Origin: Arthrobacter sp. H16F315
GTDB lineage: Bacteria > Actinomycetota > Actinomycetes > Actinomycetales > Micrococcaceae
Length of the DNA stretch: 64,000 nt
Direction of reading: 5' to 3'
Assembly (NCBI RefSeq): GCF_024124825.1
Contig: NZ_JAMXSS010000002.1
Location: 2,542,001 to 2,606,000, forward strand
The position numbers were made by a program, and so were the translations under genes. The notes beneath the pieces were generated by a model, which worked only from the letters and a program-made list of their open reading frames with translations, was not told where the DNA came from and made no database searches. Positions 9,180 to 18,644 of the stretch are shown here, in pieces (position 1 is the stretch's first letter; the number at the start of each line of letters is the position of its first letter).

Positions 9180-10142
9180 TCAGACCAAACCGTCGAACCT
9201 GACCAGGTGCCGGGCGCTGGCCTCGTCCAGGATCAGGTCTGTCGCCAGACCGGCGGCAAGGGCGCCGCGCAGGCCGTTGATCTTGGAAGCCCCCGAGACC
9301 ACGCAGATCCTCCGGCGGACCTGGCGCAACTGTGCGAGGTCCGGACCGGTGGAACGCTCGTTAAGCGTGATCCCGTCCGAGGAGCCGTCTGCGCGGAAAA
9401 ACACCGTGGCAACATCGCCCACAACGTCTGAGGTGGCCAGGACGTTCAGGTCGTCTTCGTCGAGGTAGCCGCCGGCGTACACGTGGCTGGGATAGTCGGC
9501 GTCGACAGAGCCCACGCCGAAAATGGCAATGCTCATGCGGGACTGAAGTTCGAGGATCCGTTGCACGCTTCGTTCATTCCACATGGCCGTTTTGGTCGCG
9601 GCGTGGTCGAAGAACGCCGGTACCGGGAACTGCTCCACCCGCGCTCCGTAGGCGCTGCCAAAGCGGCGCATGATGTCGGAGGCATAGGTGATACCAGTGG
9701 TTTGCATGTTGCCTGCCCCGTTGAGCTGGACGATCACGCAGTCGTGGGTGATCTTCCGGGTCAAGTGCCGGCTCACAGCGCTCAAGGTGGAGCCCCACGC
9801 GACGCCGATAATGGCGTTGGAATCCACCAGCGGCCCGATCGTGCGGGCGGCCTGCATGGCCACGCGGTCCAGCGTTTCCGCCTCATTGAGCGTGTCCACT
9901 ACTGGAACGACGTGCACGTCCACCTTGTATTCGGCGCGGATCATGCTTTCGAGTTCGGGCCCGGTGTCGAGGGGGCTGCGGATCTGGATTTGCACCAGCC
10001 CGGATTCCCGGGCTGAGGAAAGCAGCCGCGACACGGTGGACCGGGACGTGCGCAGCTCGCGTGCAATCGCGTCCATGGTCAGGTCCTGAAGGTAATACAA
10101 CTGGGCGGCGCGGAGGGCGTCGGAGCTTCGTGAGGGTGTCAT
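9180..10142 (-). CDS. SorC/DeoR-type sugar-binding transcriptional regulator
   Basis: A 320-residue regulator with an N-terminal helix-turn-helix (AAQLYYLQDLTMDAIARELR followed by TSRSTVSRLLSSARE, residues about 10-45) and a C-terminal sugar-phosphate binding domain of the SorC family (IIGVAWGSTLSAVSRHL; IFGVGSVDADYPSHVYAGGY). The start at 10142 is supported by GGAAG eight bases upstream; a longer frame to 10319 would run into the divergent glpD promoter. It faces glpD-glpF-glpK across 125 bases, so it is a good candidate regulator of glycerol use, with glycerol-3-phosphate or a related sugar phosphate as possible inducer. That role is inferred from position. Confidence 0.88.
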   Translation of the reverse strand: MTPSRSSDALRAAQLYYLQDLTMDAIARELRTSRSTVSRLLSSARESGLVQIQIRSPLDTGPELESMIRAEYKVDVHVVPVVDTLNEAETLDRVAMQAARTIGPLVDSNAIIGVAWGSTLSAVSRHLTRKITHDCVIVQLNGAGNMQTTGITYASDIMRRFGSAYGARVEQFPVPAFFDHAATKTAMWNERSVQRILELQSRMSIAIFGVGSVDADYPSHVYAGGYLDEDDLNVLATSDVVGDVATVFFRADGSSDGITLNERSTGPDLAQLRQVRRRICVVSGASKINGLRGALAAGLATDLILDEASARHLVRFDGLV

Positions 10143-10155
10143 CCCACTTCCGTTC

Positions 10156-10169
10156 TGCACGTTTGTGCA
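10156..10169. promoter_or_regulatory. Candidate operator between the SorC-type regulator and glpD
   Basis: The palindrome TGCACGTTTGTGCA (5-bp arms, 4-base spacer) lies 13 bases upstream of the regulator ATG and just upstream of the glpD -35 region. It is placed to let the regulator control both itself and glpD. Not experimentally supported here. Confidence 0.4.
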
Positions 10170-10175
10170 TAGTGC

Positions 10176-10205
10176 TTGACTCCATTTTCCATTACTCCAA
10201 AGAAT
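10176..10205 (+). promoter_or_regulatory. Candidate sigma-A type promoter of glpD
   Basis: TTGACT (10176-10181) and AAGAAT (10200-10205) are separated by 18 bases and lie 60 bases before the glpD start. Confidence 0.45.
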
Positions 10206-10267
10206 AGTGATGAACGGCGCCGCGCCCCACGGCGCGCCGCACAGGACCAAACCCAAAGGAGTAGTTC

Positions 10268-12061
10268 TTGGGACAGAAGGATTCAGCCCGCAACCAGGCG
10301 TCGGCCGGCGAGCGCGCATCGGTGCAGAAGCTGCAGAGGCGGCCGCACGCGCAGGTGCTTATCATCGGCGGTGGCATAAATGGAGTGGGCACGTTCCGGG
10401 ACCTCGCCCTGCAGGGTGTTGACGTGGCACTTGTGGAGCGCGGTGACTACTGCCAGGGGGCCAGCGGTGCCTCATCGCACATGATCCATGGTGGTATCCG
10501 TTACCTTGAGAACGGCGAGTTCCGCCTCGTCCAGGAATCGGTTGTGGAACGCAACCGGCTGCTGCGCATCGCCCCGCACTACGTGAAGCCGCTCCAGACG
10601 ACCATCCCCATCTTCAGCACGTTTTCCGGCATCCTCGCCGCGCCGCTGCGGTTCCTGACCCACAAGCAGCAGGGGGCTCCCAAGGAACGCGGGGCCTTCC
10701 TGATCAAGCTTGGCCTGAGCATGTACGACTTCTTCTCCCGGGACGGCGGCACCGTTCCCCGACACCAGTTCCGCGGCCGCCGGCGGGCTCTTGCCGAGCT
10801 GCCCCGCCTGCACCCGGGAATCAAATATGCGGCGACGTATTTCGACGCCTCCGTGCACAACCCGGAGCGACTCACGCTGGATGTGCTGCAGGACGGCGAG
10901 AAGGCCGGCGCCGCGGGGGCCAGCGATGCCCGCGCCAGCAACTACCTCTCGCTGGTGGCGGTCCGCGACGCAGCAGGGACCGGGCGCACCGGAAGCATCG
11001 CGGAACTTCGAGACGAACTCACCGGTGAACGGTTTGAGTTCTCCGCCGACGTCATCGTCAACACCACCGGCGCCTGGGTCGACCAGACAAACCAGGCGAT
11101 GGGCGAGGCGTCTGCCTTTATGGGCGGCACCAAGGGCTCGCACATTGTGCTGGACCACCCGGAACTGCTCGCCGCCTGCAGTGGACGCGAGATCTTCTTC
11201 GAACACACCGACGGCCGGATCGTATTGATCTACCCGATGGGGGACCGCGTCCTGGTCGGGACCACGGACATCGACGCGGACATGGCGGAAGACGCTGTAT
11301 GCACCGAGGAAGAGATCGACTACTTCTTCGACCTGATCGGCCATGTCTTCCCTGACATCACCGTGGGCCGGGATCAGATCGTCTACACGTTTTCCGGAGT
11401 CCGTCCGCTGCCCCGGCACGACGCCACCCAGCCGGGCTTCGTCAGCCGCGACTACCGGATCGAACGCCGCGCCGGGGGCGCCGCCGGGACGGGGAGTGCC
11501 GGCGCAGTCGTGCTTAGCCTTGTGGGCGGAAAATGGACCACCTTCCGCGCCCTCGCCGAACACCTGAGCGACAAGGTCCTTGCTGAACTCGGAATGCACC
11601 GTAAAATCTCGACGGCGAAACTGGCCATCGGCGGCGGTGCCGGTTTCCCCGAGAGCGAGGATGGGGTGCAGCGCTGGATCAAGGCACACATGACGGACAA
11701 CCGTGATGCCGACCGCACCGCCGGGCTGCTCACCCGCTACGGCACCCGCGCCGGGGAGATCATCAGCTTCCTGGACGCCGGCCCGGATTCGCTCCTGCAC
11801 TCCACCCGCGAACTCTCCGTCCGTGAACTGGAGTTTATGGCCCGGAACGAGCAGATCGGGCACCTGATCGACGTCTTGATCCGTCGCACGTCCCTCGCCT
11901 TCCGCGGCCTGGTGACCGGCGAACTTCTGCACGAGGTTGCCGGTATCCTTGCAGGCCCGCTCGGCTGGGACGCGGCCACCCAAGCCGCCGAGATCAGCCA
12001 CGCTCAGGAGGTGCTCAAGCGATTCCACGGGGTCCACGTCCACAGCGTGGTCTCCGGATAG
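10268..12061 (+). CDS. glpD: Glycerol-3-phosphate dehydrogenase, FAD-dependent (aerobic)
   Basis: Oxidises glycerol-3-phosphate to dihydroxyacetone phosphate at the membrane and passes electrons to the quinone pool. The 597-residue product has the FAD-binding IIGGGINGVG near residue 32, the GASGASSHMIHGGIRYLENG signature near residue 65, DRVLVGTTDIDAD, and the C-terminal helical domain. The TTG start at 10268 has AAAGGAG at 10256-10262. It is followed by glpF and glpK, giving a complete glycerol pathway, and faces a SorC-type regulator. Confidence 0.95.
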   Translation: MGQKDSARNQASAGERASVQKLQRRPHAQVLIIGGGINGVGTFRDLALQGVDVALVERGDYCQGASGASSHMIHGGIRYLENGEFRLVQESVVERNRLLRIAPHYVKPLQTTIPIFSTFSGILAAPLRFLTHKQQGAPKERGAFLIKLGLSMYDFFSRDGGTVPRHQFRGRRRALAELPRLHPGIKYAATYFDASVHNPERLTLDVLQDGEKAGAAGASDARASNYLSLVAVRDAAGTGRTGSIAELRDELTGERFEFSADVIVNTTGAWVDQTNQAMGEASAFMGGTKGSHIVLDHPELLAACSGREIFFEHTDGRIVLIYPMGDRVLVGTTDIDADMAEDAVCTEEEIDYFFDLIGHVFPDITVGRDQIVYTFSGVRPLPRHDATQPGFVSRDYRIERRAGGAAGTGSAGAVVLSLVGGKWTTFRALAEHLSDKVLAELGMHRKISTAKLAIGGGAGFPESEDGVQRWIKAHMTDNRDADRTAGLLTRYGTRAGEIISFLDAGPDSLLHSTRELSVRELEFMARNEQIGHLIDVLIRRTSLAFRGLVTGELLHEVAGILAGPLGWDAATQAAEISHAQEVLKRFHGVHVHSVVSG

Positions 12062-12215
12062 AAATCGGCGCCCGGGCGGATGACGTCCGGGCGCACCGGC
12101 TGCGGGGTTCAATGGAAGACCCGCGCAGCGGCCGGCCGGCGGAGCCACGGCCCCGCCGGCACACCAGCCCTTCAAACCCGCGAGGGGCTGACAACAGAAA
12201 ATAGAGGAGTCAAAG

Positions 12216-12965
12216 ATGTCTCTTGGAATAGTTTTCCTGTCCGAAGTCTTCGGTACCGCAATGCTGACCCTGCTGGGCTGTGGCGTTGTGGCAAACGTTG
12301 CACTGAAGGGTACAAAAGGAAATAACGGCGGATTTCTGATGGTCACCTGGGGATGGGGCATCGCTGTCTTCGCCGGTGTATTCGTCGCCGTGAAATCAGG
12401 TGCGCACCTGAACCCCGCCGTGACATTCGGCCTGCTGATCAATGGCAAAGGCACTTACGCCCCCGGCGTTCCGGTCGACTTTGCCTCGACGTTTACCTAC
12501 TTCGGCGGTGAACTCCTGGGAGCCTTCCTGGGTGCTGTGGTGATGTGGCTGGCCCACAAGCAGCACTTCGATGTCGAGCCCGAGCCCGCCAACAAACTTG
12601 GCGTATTCTCCACCGGCCCCGCCATCCGCTCCACCACCTGGAACCTGGTCACCGAAATCATCGGCACCTTTGTCCTGGTCTTCGTCATCCTCACCTTCGG
12701 CGGGACACCGTCCGGGCTTGGCCCGCTGGCCGTTGCCCTGCTGGTCGTCGGCATCGGCGTCTCCCTCGGCGGCCCCACCGGCTACGCCATCAACCCCGCC
12801 CGTGACCTGGGCCCGCGCATCGCCCACGCCCTGCTGCCGATCAAGGGCAAGGGATCCTCGGACTGGAGCTATTCCTGGATCCCCGTCGTCGGACCGCTTG
12901 TCGGCGGCGGCCTCGCCGGCATTGTGGCCGCAGTGGTGCCGATCATTGCCACCGCGGCGGCTTAA
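12216..12965 (+). CDS. glpF: Glycerol uptake facilitator (MIP/aquaglyceroporin family)
   Basis: A 249-residue membrane channel of the major intrinsic protein family. Six transmembrane segments can be traced and both pore half-helices carry NPA motifs: HLNPAVTFG near residue 70 and [12 protein letters not shown] near residue 190. The aspartate after the second NPA-R (ARD) is the residue usually associated with glycerol rather than water selectivity. It lies between glpD (154 bases upstream) and glpK (50 bases downstream). The ATG at 12216 has AGAGGAG upstream. Confidence 0.95.
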   Translation: MSLGIVFLSEVFGTAMLTLLGCGVVANVALKGTKGNNGGFLMVTWGWGIAVFAGVFVAVKSGAHLNPAVTFGLLINGKGTYAPGVPVDFASTFTYFGGELLGAFLGAVVMWLAHKQHFDVEPEPANKLGVFSTGPAIRSTTWNLVTEIIGTFVLVFVILTFGGTPSGLGPLAVALLVVGIGVSLGGPTGYAINPARDLGPRIAHALLPIKGKGSSDWSYSWIPVVGPLVGGGLAGIVAAVVPIIATAAA

Positions 12966-13015
12966 CCGTCGCGCTGCACACCTCCAACAGCCAACCCCAA
13001 GACAAGGACGTCACC

Positions 13016-14530
13016 ATGAACCAGTATGTAATCGCAATCGACCAGGGCACCACCAGCAGCCGAGCCATCATCTTCGACCACAGCGGCAGCATCGTCTCGT
13101 CCGGCCAGCTCGAACACGAACAGATCTTCCCGCAGGCCGGCTGGGTGGAACACGATCCCGCGGAGATCTGGAACAACACCCGCGAGGTCATCGGCACCGC
13201 GCTGTCCAAGGCAAACCTCACCCGGCACGACATCGCTGCCGTAGGCATCACCAACCAGCGTGAGACCGCCGTCGTCTGGGACAAAACGACCGGCAAGGCC
13301 GTGTACAACGCCATCGTCTGGCAGGACACCCGCACCCAGCCCATCGTGGACGAGCTGGCCAAGGACGGCGGTGTGGATCGCTTCAAGGAAAAGGTGGGGC
13401 TCCCGCTGGCCACCTACTTCTCCGGTACCAAGATCAAGTGGATCCTGGACAACGTTGAGGGCGCCCGCGAGAAGGCCGAAGCCGGCGACCTCGTGTTCGG
13501 CAACACTGACTGCTGGGTGCTGTGGAACCTGACCGGCGGCGTCGACGGCGGCGTCCATGTCACCGATGTGACCAACGCGTCGCGGACCCTGTTTATGGAT
13601 CTCGAGACCTTGTCCTGGGACCAGGACATTCTGGACGCCTTCGGTGTCCCGGCCTCGATGATGCCGAAGATCAAGTCTTCCTCCGAGGTGTACGGGACGG
13701 TGCACACGTCCCAGCTGCTGCGTGAGGTTCCGGTCGCAGGAATCCTGGGCGACCAGCAGGCCGCAACGTTCGGGCAGGCGGCGTTCGAAGCCGGCGAAGC
13801 CAAGAACACCTATGGCACCGGCTGCTTCCTGATCTTCAACACCGGTGAAGAGATCGTCCACTCCAAGAACGGACTGCTGACCACTGTCGGGTACAAGCTC
13901 GGCGACGCGGCGCCGCACTACGCGCTGGAGGGTTCGATCGCCGTGACCGGTTCCCTGATCCAGTGGCTGCGTGACAACCTTGGCATGATCAGCAGCGCCC
14001 CGGAAGTGGAAACCCTTGCCGCCGCGGTCAAGGACAACGGCGGGGTGTACATCGTGCCGGCATTCTCCGGACTGTTTGCTCCCTATTGGCGCTCCGACGC
14101 CCGGGGCGCGATCGTCGGCCTGACCCGTTTTGTGAACAAGAACCACATCGCCCGAGCTGCGCTGGAGGCCACGGCGTTCCAGACACGGGAGGTCCTCGAT
14201 GCGGTCAACGCCGATTCGGGCGTGCCGCTGACGGAGCTGAAGGTCGACGGCGGCATGGTGGCCAACGACGCCCTGATGCAGTTTCAGGCCGACATCCTGG
14301 GTGTGCCGGTGATCCGGCCCAAAGTCGTCGAGACCACTGCCCTGGGGGCGGCTTACGCCGCCGGCCTTGCCGTGGGGTTCTGGAAGGATCTGGGCGAGTG
14401 CTCGGCCAACTGGGCCGAGGACAAGCGCTGGGAGCCGCAGATGGATGACGCCGAGCGGGACCGCCAGATGCGCCTCTGGAAGAAGGCCGTCACCAAGTCC
14501 ATGGACTGGGTCGACGCCGACGTGAAGTAG
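13016..14530 (+). CDS. glpK: Glycerol kinase
   Basis: Phosphorylates glycerol to glycerol-3-phosphate, trapping it in the cytosol for GlpD. The 504-residue product has the FGGY-kinase N-terminus [15 protein letters not shown], the glycerol-binding [12 protein letters not shown] region, the [11 protein letters not shown] adenosine loop and the family signature [19 protein letters not shown] near the C-terminus. It follows glpF directly and is probably cotranscribed. A long nested inverted repeat lies immediately downstream. Confidence 0.97.
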   Translation: MNQYVIAIDQGTTSSRAIIFDHSGSIVSSGQLEHEQIFPQAGWVEHDPAEIWNNTREVIGTALSKANLTRHDIAAVGITNQRETAVVWDKTTGKAVYNAIVWQDTRTQPIVDELAKDGGVDRFKEKVGLPLATYFSGTKIKWILDNVEGAREKAEAGDLVFGNTDCWVLWNLTGGVDGGVHVTDVTNASRTLFMDLETLSWDQDILDAFGVPASMMPKIKSSSEVYGTVHTSQLLREVPVAGILGDQQAATFGQAAFEAGEAKNTYGTGCFLIFNTGEEIVHSKNGLLTTVGYKLGDAAPHYALEGSIAVTGSLIQWLRDNLGMISSAPEVETLAAAVKDNGGVYIVPAFSGLFAPYWRSDARGAIVGLTRFVNKNHIARAALEATAFQTREVLDAVNADSGVPLTELKVDGGMVANDALMQFQADILGVPVIRPKVVETTALGAAYAAGLAVGFWKDLGECSANWAEDKRWEPQMDDAERDRQMRLWKKAVTKSMDWVDADVK

Positions 14531-14542
14531 CCTTCCGGGCCC

Positions 14543-14679
14543 CGAAAAGGGGCCGGTGACTCCCGCCCGCCCGCCCCCTGCTGCTCCCTGACACTCGCAA
14601 GCTCGTGTCGGGGCCGTCGCAGCAGGGGGCCAGCGCGGTGCCCACCACACCATGGCGGGAGTCGCCGGGCCCCTTTTCG
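14543..14679. repeat. 137-base nested inverted repeat downstream of glpK
   Basis: Three concentric stems can be drawn. The outer arms are 14543-14567 and 14654-14679 (cgaaaaggggccggtgac... against ...ggccccttttcg, two imperfections). The middle arms are a perfect 12 bp, gccccctgctgc (14573-14584) and gcagcagggggc (14619-14630). The inner arms are ccctgacac (14586-14594) and gtgtcgggg (14605-14613, one G-T pair), with the loop TCGCAAGCTC. The outer right arm ends in CCCCTTTTCG, so the structure may terminate glpK transcription, but it is far larger than needed. It might be a REP/MITE-like intergenic element. Confidence 0.7.
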
Positions 14680-14704
14680 TCCGTTCAGGAGTTTGTGGGT
14701 GCGC

Positions 14705-14710
14705 TAAAGT
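14705..14710 (+). promoter_or_regulatory. Putative -10 box of the leuS leader transcript
   Basis: TAAAGT lies six bases before the ATG of the leader peptide at 14717, so the transcript may begin at or next to the leader start codon. CGTTCA at 14682-14687 is a possible -35 with 17-base spacing. Confidence 0.45.
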
Positions 14711-14716
14711 AGTCCT

Positions 14717-14743
14717 ATGCGCGCGATCCTCCTGCTTAGCTAG
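14717..14743 (+). CDS. Leucine leader peptide upstream of leuS
   Basis: An eight-codon frame encoding MRAILLLS, then TAG. It contains three consecutive Leu codons (CTC CTG CTT) after an Ile codon. It is followed by an imperfect hairpin (GGCATCC 14750-14756 with GGATTGCC 14769-14776) and a terminator-like hairpin, all before leuS. This arrangement fits ribosome-mediated attenuation: stalling at Leu codons when charged tRNA-Leu is scarce would favour leuS expression. The start of the peptide closely matches the leader before leuA at 40621. Attenuation as a mechanism is well known; its action here is inferred. Confidence 0.7.
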   Translation: MRAILLLS

Positions 14744-14784
14744 CCGCCCGGCATCCCGGCGAAAACCCGGATTGCCGCGCGGCC

Positions 14785-14810
14785 GCCCCTCCGTGTCGAG
14801 GGGCTTTTGT
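14785..14810 (+). terminator. Terminator-like hairpin of the leuS leader (attenuator)
   Basis: GCCCCTC (14785-14791) pairs perfectly with GAGGGGC (14798-14804) around a six-base loop and is followed by TTTTGTGTGT. It lies between the leader peptide and leuS, where a conditional terminator would be expected. Confidence 0.75.
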
Positions 14811-14905
14811 GTGTCCGGGATGTTTACCGGCCCGCAGCAGGGGACCGGGGGATCAGGCGGGACAGTCCTGATCTGACAAGATCGAAAGAACAGAAGAGGC
14901 CAGCA

Positions 14906-17431
14906 GTGAGCGTTCAGCCGGAGACAGAGACCGGAACACCAGCAGTCGCAGCGGAGACGCCTGACGAGGGTGCCTACAGCTTTGCCGCCATGGAGGCCAA
15001 ATGGCCGCAGGTCTGGGAGGACCTCAAGGTCTTCACACCCGTCGATGACGGGTCAAAGGAACGGCGGTATGTCCTGGACATGTTCCCGTACCCGTCCGGG
15101 GATCTGCACATGGGCCACGCCGAGGCCTTCGCCATGGGCGACGTCGTCGCCCGTTACCTCCGACAGCAGGGCTTCGATGTGCTGCACCCGATTGGCTGGG
15201 ACTCGTTCGGGCTGCCCGCCGAGAACGCGGCCATCAAGCGCAACGCGCACCCCAGCGAGTGGACCTACGCCAACATCGACACCCAGGCGGCCTCGTTCAA
15301 GCGCTACGCCATCTCTGCGGACTGGTCCCGTCGGATCCACACCTCCGACCCGGAGTACTACCGCTGGACCCAGTGGCTCTTTAAGCGCTTCTACGAACGC
15401 GGCCTGGCCTACCGCAAGAATTCCCCGGTCAACTGGTGCCCCAAGGACCAGACCGTGCTGGCCAACGAACAGGTCGTCAACGGTGCCTGTGAACGGTGCG
15501 GCACTCCGGTCACAAAGAAGTCGCTGAACCAGTGGTACTTCAAAATCACCGACTACGCAGACCGGCTCCTTGATGACATGGATGAACTGCGCGGCCACTG
15601 GCCCGAGCGTGTCCTGGCCATGCAGAAGAACTGGATCGGCCGGTCCGAGGGTGCCCACGTCACCTTTGTGATTGAGGCCGAGGGCGGCAAGGCCGCCCAG
15701 GACGTTACGGTCTTCACGACCCGCCCGGACACCCTCTACGGCGCGACGTTCTTCGTCGTCGCCGCCGACGCGCCGATCGCCGTCGAGCTGGTCACCGGGG
15801 AACACGCCGCGGCCCTGGACGCGTACCGGGAACAGGTCAAGGCGCTCTCCGAAATCGAGCGACAGTCCACTGAGCGGGAAAAAACCGGAGTTTTCACCGG
15901 CCGGTATGCCACCAACCCGCTGAACGGCGAGAAGCTGCCCGTCTGGGCGGCCGACTACGTGCTGGCCGACTACGGCACCGGAGCCATTATGGCCGTCCCT
16001 GCCCATGACCAGCGCGACCTCGACTTTGCCCGCACCTTCGACCTGCCGGTCCGGGCCGTGCTGGATACGGGGGAAGAAGATCCCGCATCCAGCGGTACAG
16101 CCACCACGGGTGAGGGAACCCTGATCAACTCCGGTGCCCTGGATGGACTGCCCAAGGCAGAGGCCATTCCGGCCGCCATCGAGATCCTGCAGCAGCAGGG
16201 CACGGGCGAAAAATTCGTGAACTTCCGCCTGCGCGACTGGTTGCTCAGCCGGCAGCGGTTCTGGGGCACCCCGATCCCGATCATCCACTGTCCCTCCTGC
16301 GGGGAAGTCCCGGTCCCGGACGAACAGCTCCCGGTCACCCTGCCGGCAGACCTGCGGGGCGAGGACCTCTCCCCGAAGGGCACCTCCCCGCTGGCTGCCG
16401 TCGAAAGCTGGGTCAATGTCGACTGCCCCGTTTGCCACGGGCCGGCCAGGCGAGACACCGACACCATGGACACCTTTGTGGACTCGTCCTGGTACTTCCT
16501 GCGCTTCGTCTCCCCGGACTACACCGGGGGGCCCTTCGATCCCGCCAAGATCAATGACTGGATGCCGGTGGGCCAGTACGTCGGCGGCGTCGAGCACGCC
16601 ATTTTGCACCTGCTCTATGCCCGTTTCTTCACCAAGGTCATCCATGACCTGGGCATGATCGACACCGACGAGCCGTTCAGCGCCCTGTTGAACCAGGGCC
16701 AGGTGCTCAACGGCGGCAAGGCCATGAGCAAGTCCCTGGGCAACGGCGTTGACCTGGGCGAGCAGCTGGACAAATTCGGCGTCGACGCCGTCCGGCTCAC
16801 CATGATCTTCGCCTCCCCACCGGAGGACGACGTCGACTGGGCCGACGTGTCGCCGTCGGGCTCCGCGAAGTTCCTGGCCCGCGCCTGGCGGCTGGGACAG
16901 GACGTCACCAGCGCACCCGGCGTCGACTTTGCCGCCGGGGACCGGGCCCTGCGTACCGTTACGCACCGCACAATCGCCGACGCCGAAGCCCTGCTTGACC
17001 ACAACAAGTTTAATGTGGTGGTCGCCAAGCTGATGGAACTGGTCAACGCGACCCGCAAGACGATTGACACCGGGGCGGGCGGCTCCGACCCGGCGGTCCG
17101 CGAAGCCGTTGAGACCGTCGCGGTCATCCTGAGCCTCTTCGCGCCTTACACGGCCGAGGATCTCTGGAACGTGCTGGGACACCCCGCCTCGGTGGCCAAC
17201 GCAGGTTGGCCGGCACACGACGAGTCCCTCCTGGTGCAGGACACGGTAACCGCCGTCGTCCAGGTCCAGGGCAAGGTTCGCGACCGCCTTGACGTCTCAC
17301 CGGTGATCGGCGAGGACGAACTGCGCGAATTGGCGCTGGCCTCGGAAAACGTCCAGCGGGCCCTCGACGGCCGCGCTATCCGCACGGTAATCGTGCGGGC
17401 GCCTAAACTGGTCAACATCGTCCCGGCCTAA
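14906..17431 (+). CDS. leuS: Leucyl-tRNA synthetase
   Basis: Charges tRNA-Leu with leucine in the cytosol. The 841-residue class I synthetase has the HIGH-like motif [10 protein letters not shown] near residue 65, a CP1 editing domain including [14 protein letters not shown] near residue 270, zinc-binding type CPSC and CPVC pairs, and the KMSKS-like motif [14 protein letters not shown] near residue 610. The GTG at 14906 is chosen over an upstream open frame because AGAAGAGG precedes it at 14892-14899. It is preceded by a Leu-codon leader peptide and terminator, so expression probably responds to tRNA-Leu charging. Confidence 0.97.
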   Translation: MSVQPETETGTPAVAAETPDEGAYSFAAMEAKWPQVWEDLKVFTPVDDGSKERRYVLDMFPYPSGDLHMGHAEAFAMGDVVARYLRQQGFDVLHPIGWDSFGLPAENAAIKRNAHPSEWTYANIDTQAASFKRYAISADWSRRIHTSDPEYYRWTQWLFKRFYERGLAYRKNSPVNWCPKDQTVLANEQVVNGACERCGTPVTKKSLNQWYFKITDYADRLLDDMDELRGHWPERVLAMQKNWIGRSEGAHVTFVIEAEGGKAAQDVTVFTTRPDTLYGATFFVVAADAPIAVELVTGEHAAALDAYREQVKALSEIERQSTEREKTGVFTGRYATNPLNGEKLPVWAADYVLADYGTGAIMAVPAHDQRDLDFARTFDLPVRAVLDTGEEDPASSGTATTGEGTLINSGALDGLPKAEAIPAAIEILQQQGTGEKFVNFRLRDWLLSRQRFWGTPIPIIHCPSCGEVPVPDEQLPVTLPADLRGEDLSPKGTSPLAAVESWVNVDCPVCHGPARRDTDTMDTFVDSSWYFLRFVSPDYTGGPFDPAKINDWMPVGQYVGGVEHAILHLLYARFFTKVIHDLGMIDTDEPFSALLNQGQVLNGGKAMSKSLGNGVDLGEQLDKFGVDAVRLTMIFASPPEDDVDWADVSPSGSAKFLARAWRLGQDVTSAPGVDFAAGDRALRTVTHRTIADAEALLDHNKFNVVVAKLMELVNATRKTIDTGAGGSDPAVREAVETVAVILSLFAPYTAEDLWNVLGHPASVANAGWPAHDESLLVQDTVTAVVQVQGKVRDRLDVSPVIGEDELRELALASENVQRALDGRAIRTVIVRAPKLVNIVPA

Positions 17432-17527
17432 CCGGGCAGGTCAGTGAACAGGCCGGCCGCTGCGGGAAACGGCGGCCGGCACTCACCGCGGGACCCGACA
17501 GCAAGTGCAGACGGCAGGAGGTGCCTG

Positions 17528-18535
17528 GTGCCCCACCGCGACCCAGCGGGGTGGCCGTGGCTGAAGGAGCGCCTCAACGGGTTGCGCCAGGCCAGGGTCC
17601 CCGCAGTGGACCCCGGGTCCGGGGCTGCCCCGGCTGGAGTCCGGACGGCCGTGGTCACGGACTCCGCCGCAGCACTTCCGGCCGACTGGGTACGCGCCGT
17701 CTCCGCCGGCGGGGAGCTGACGGTCGTCCCGATGCCTGTGATGGTCGGCACTGAAATCTACGGCGAGGGCGAGGACGACATCGCGGACACCATCGCCGTG
17801 GCCCTGGCGAGCGGCAAACCCGTCAAGACCTCCCGACCCTCACCCGGCCAGTTTGAACAGGCTTATGTGGCCGCCCAGCGCAATGGCTTCGAGTCCGTTG
17901 TGTCGCTCCACATTTCCGGGGAACTCTCCGGCACGGTGGACTCCGCCCGGCTGGCCGCCGCCAAGGTAAGCATCCCGGTGGATGTCCTGGACTCGCGCAC
18001 CGTCGGTATGGCTCAGGGAATGGCGGTCCAATGCGCCGTCAGCGCTGCCGCGCACGGCAAGGCAGCCGCCGCCGTGCGTGAGTGCGCTGAATACGGGCTT
18101 GCCCGCTCCAAGGTCTACTTTTACGTACCCAGCCTCGAGCAGCTCCGCCGCGGCGGACGGATCGGCGCCGCGGCTTCTCTCTGGGGGACCATGTTCGCGA
18201 TCAAGCCAATCCTTGCGGTCGAGGACGGCAGGGTCGTTCCGCTGGAGAAGGTCAGGTCCGCAGCGAAAGCCATCGCACGGCTCCGGGAGATTGCAGTGGC
18301 CGACGCCGTCAGCCGGCCCCCGGGGCGGGCGCTCCTCGCTGTCCACCACTTTGGCAACCCGGCGGAGGCGAAACAGCTCGCCGCGGAACTCGCCGCAGCC
18401 GTCCCGGGATGTCTGCCCGTCCAGATCAGCGCACTCCCCGCCGTGCTCGCCGCCCATGCCGGGCTCGGAGTGCTGGCGGTAATTGTGGGGGAGAGCGGCA
18501 CGCCGGCAGCACGGGAGCCGTCTGCCGCCTCCTGA
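17528..18535 (+). CDS. DegV family fatty-acid-binding protein
   Basis: A 335-residue DegV protein. In other bacteria DegV/FakB proteins hold a fatty acid for phosphorylation by a FakA-type kinase. The DegV core starts near residue 38 (TAVVTDSAAALP), with the ligand-contact segments KTSRPSPGQF and LHISGELSGTVDSARLAAAK. The GTG at 17528 follows AGGAGG (17517-17522) at good spacing, so the longer open frame upstream is not used. The roughly 35 residues before the core are a variable extension. No fakA-like gene is nearby, so the partner is unknown. Confidence 0.88.
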   Translation: MPHRDPAGWPWLKERLNGLRQARVPAVDPGSGAAPAGVRTAVVTDSAAALPADWVRAVSAGGELTVVPMPVMVGTEIYGEGEDDIADTIAVALASGKPVKTSRPSPGQFEQAYVAAQRNGFESVVSLHISGELSGTVDSARLAAAKVSIPVDVLDSRTVGMAQGMAVQCAVSAAAHGKAAAAVRECAEYGLARSKVYFYVPSLEQLRRGGRIGAAASLWGTMFAIKPILAVEDGRVVPLEKVRSAAKAIARLREIAVADAVSRPPGRALLAVHHFGNPAEAKQLAAELAAAVPGCLPVQISALPAVLAAHAGLGVLAVIVGESGTPAAREPSAAS

Positions 18536-18632
18536 CCGGGACGGCTTCCGGAGCCACGCCCGGGGCCCGGTATTCCACAGGGGGTTTTCCACATGGCACA
18601 CTCGGGGCCGGTACCTCGGACGCTGCGGTTCG

Positions 18633-18638
18633 TAGGAT
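18633..18638 (+). promoter_or_regulatory. Putative -10 box of leaderless comEA
   Basis: TAGGAT is followed by six bases and the ATG at 18645, with no ribosome binding site. Confidence 0.4.
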
Positions 18639-18644
18639 GGGCGC

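Noticed and set aside
10472..12454. 660-codon minus-strand open frame opposite glpD
   Set aside because: It is a shadow of glpD in the complementary frame, rich in Gly, Val, Asp and Arg, without a ribosome binding site or known motif.
14711..14906. T-box riboswitch before leuS
   Set aside because: The conserved T-box sequence (AGGGTGGNACCGCG-like) is absent; a leader peptide with Leu codons explains the region better.
12962..17218. Two very long minus-strand frames opposite glpK (563 codons) and leuS (721 codons)
   Set aside because: Both are antisense shadows of clear enzymes with full motif sets on the plus strand; no domain in either.
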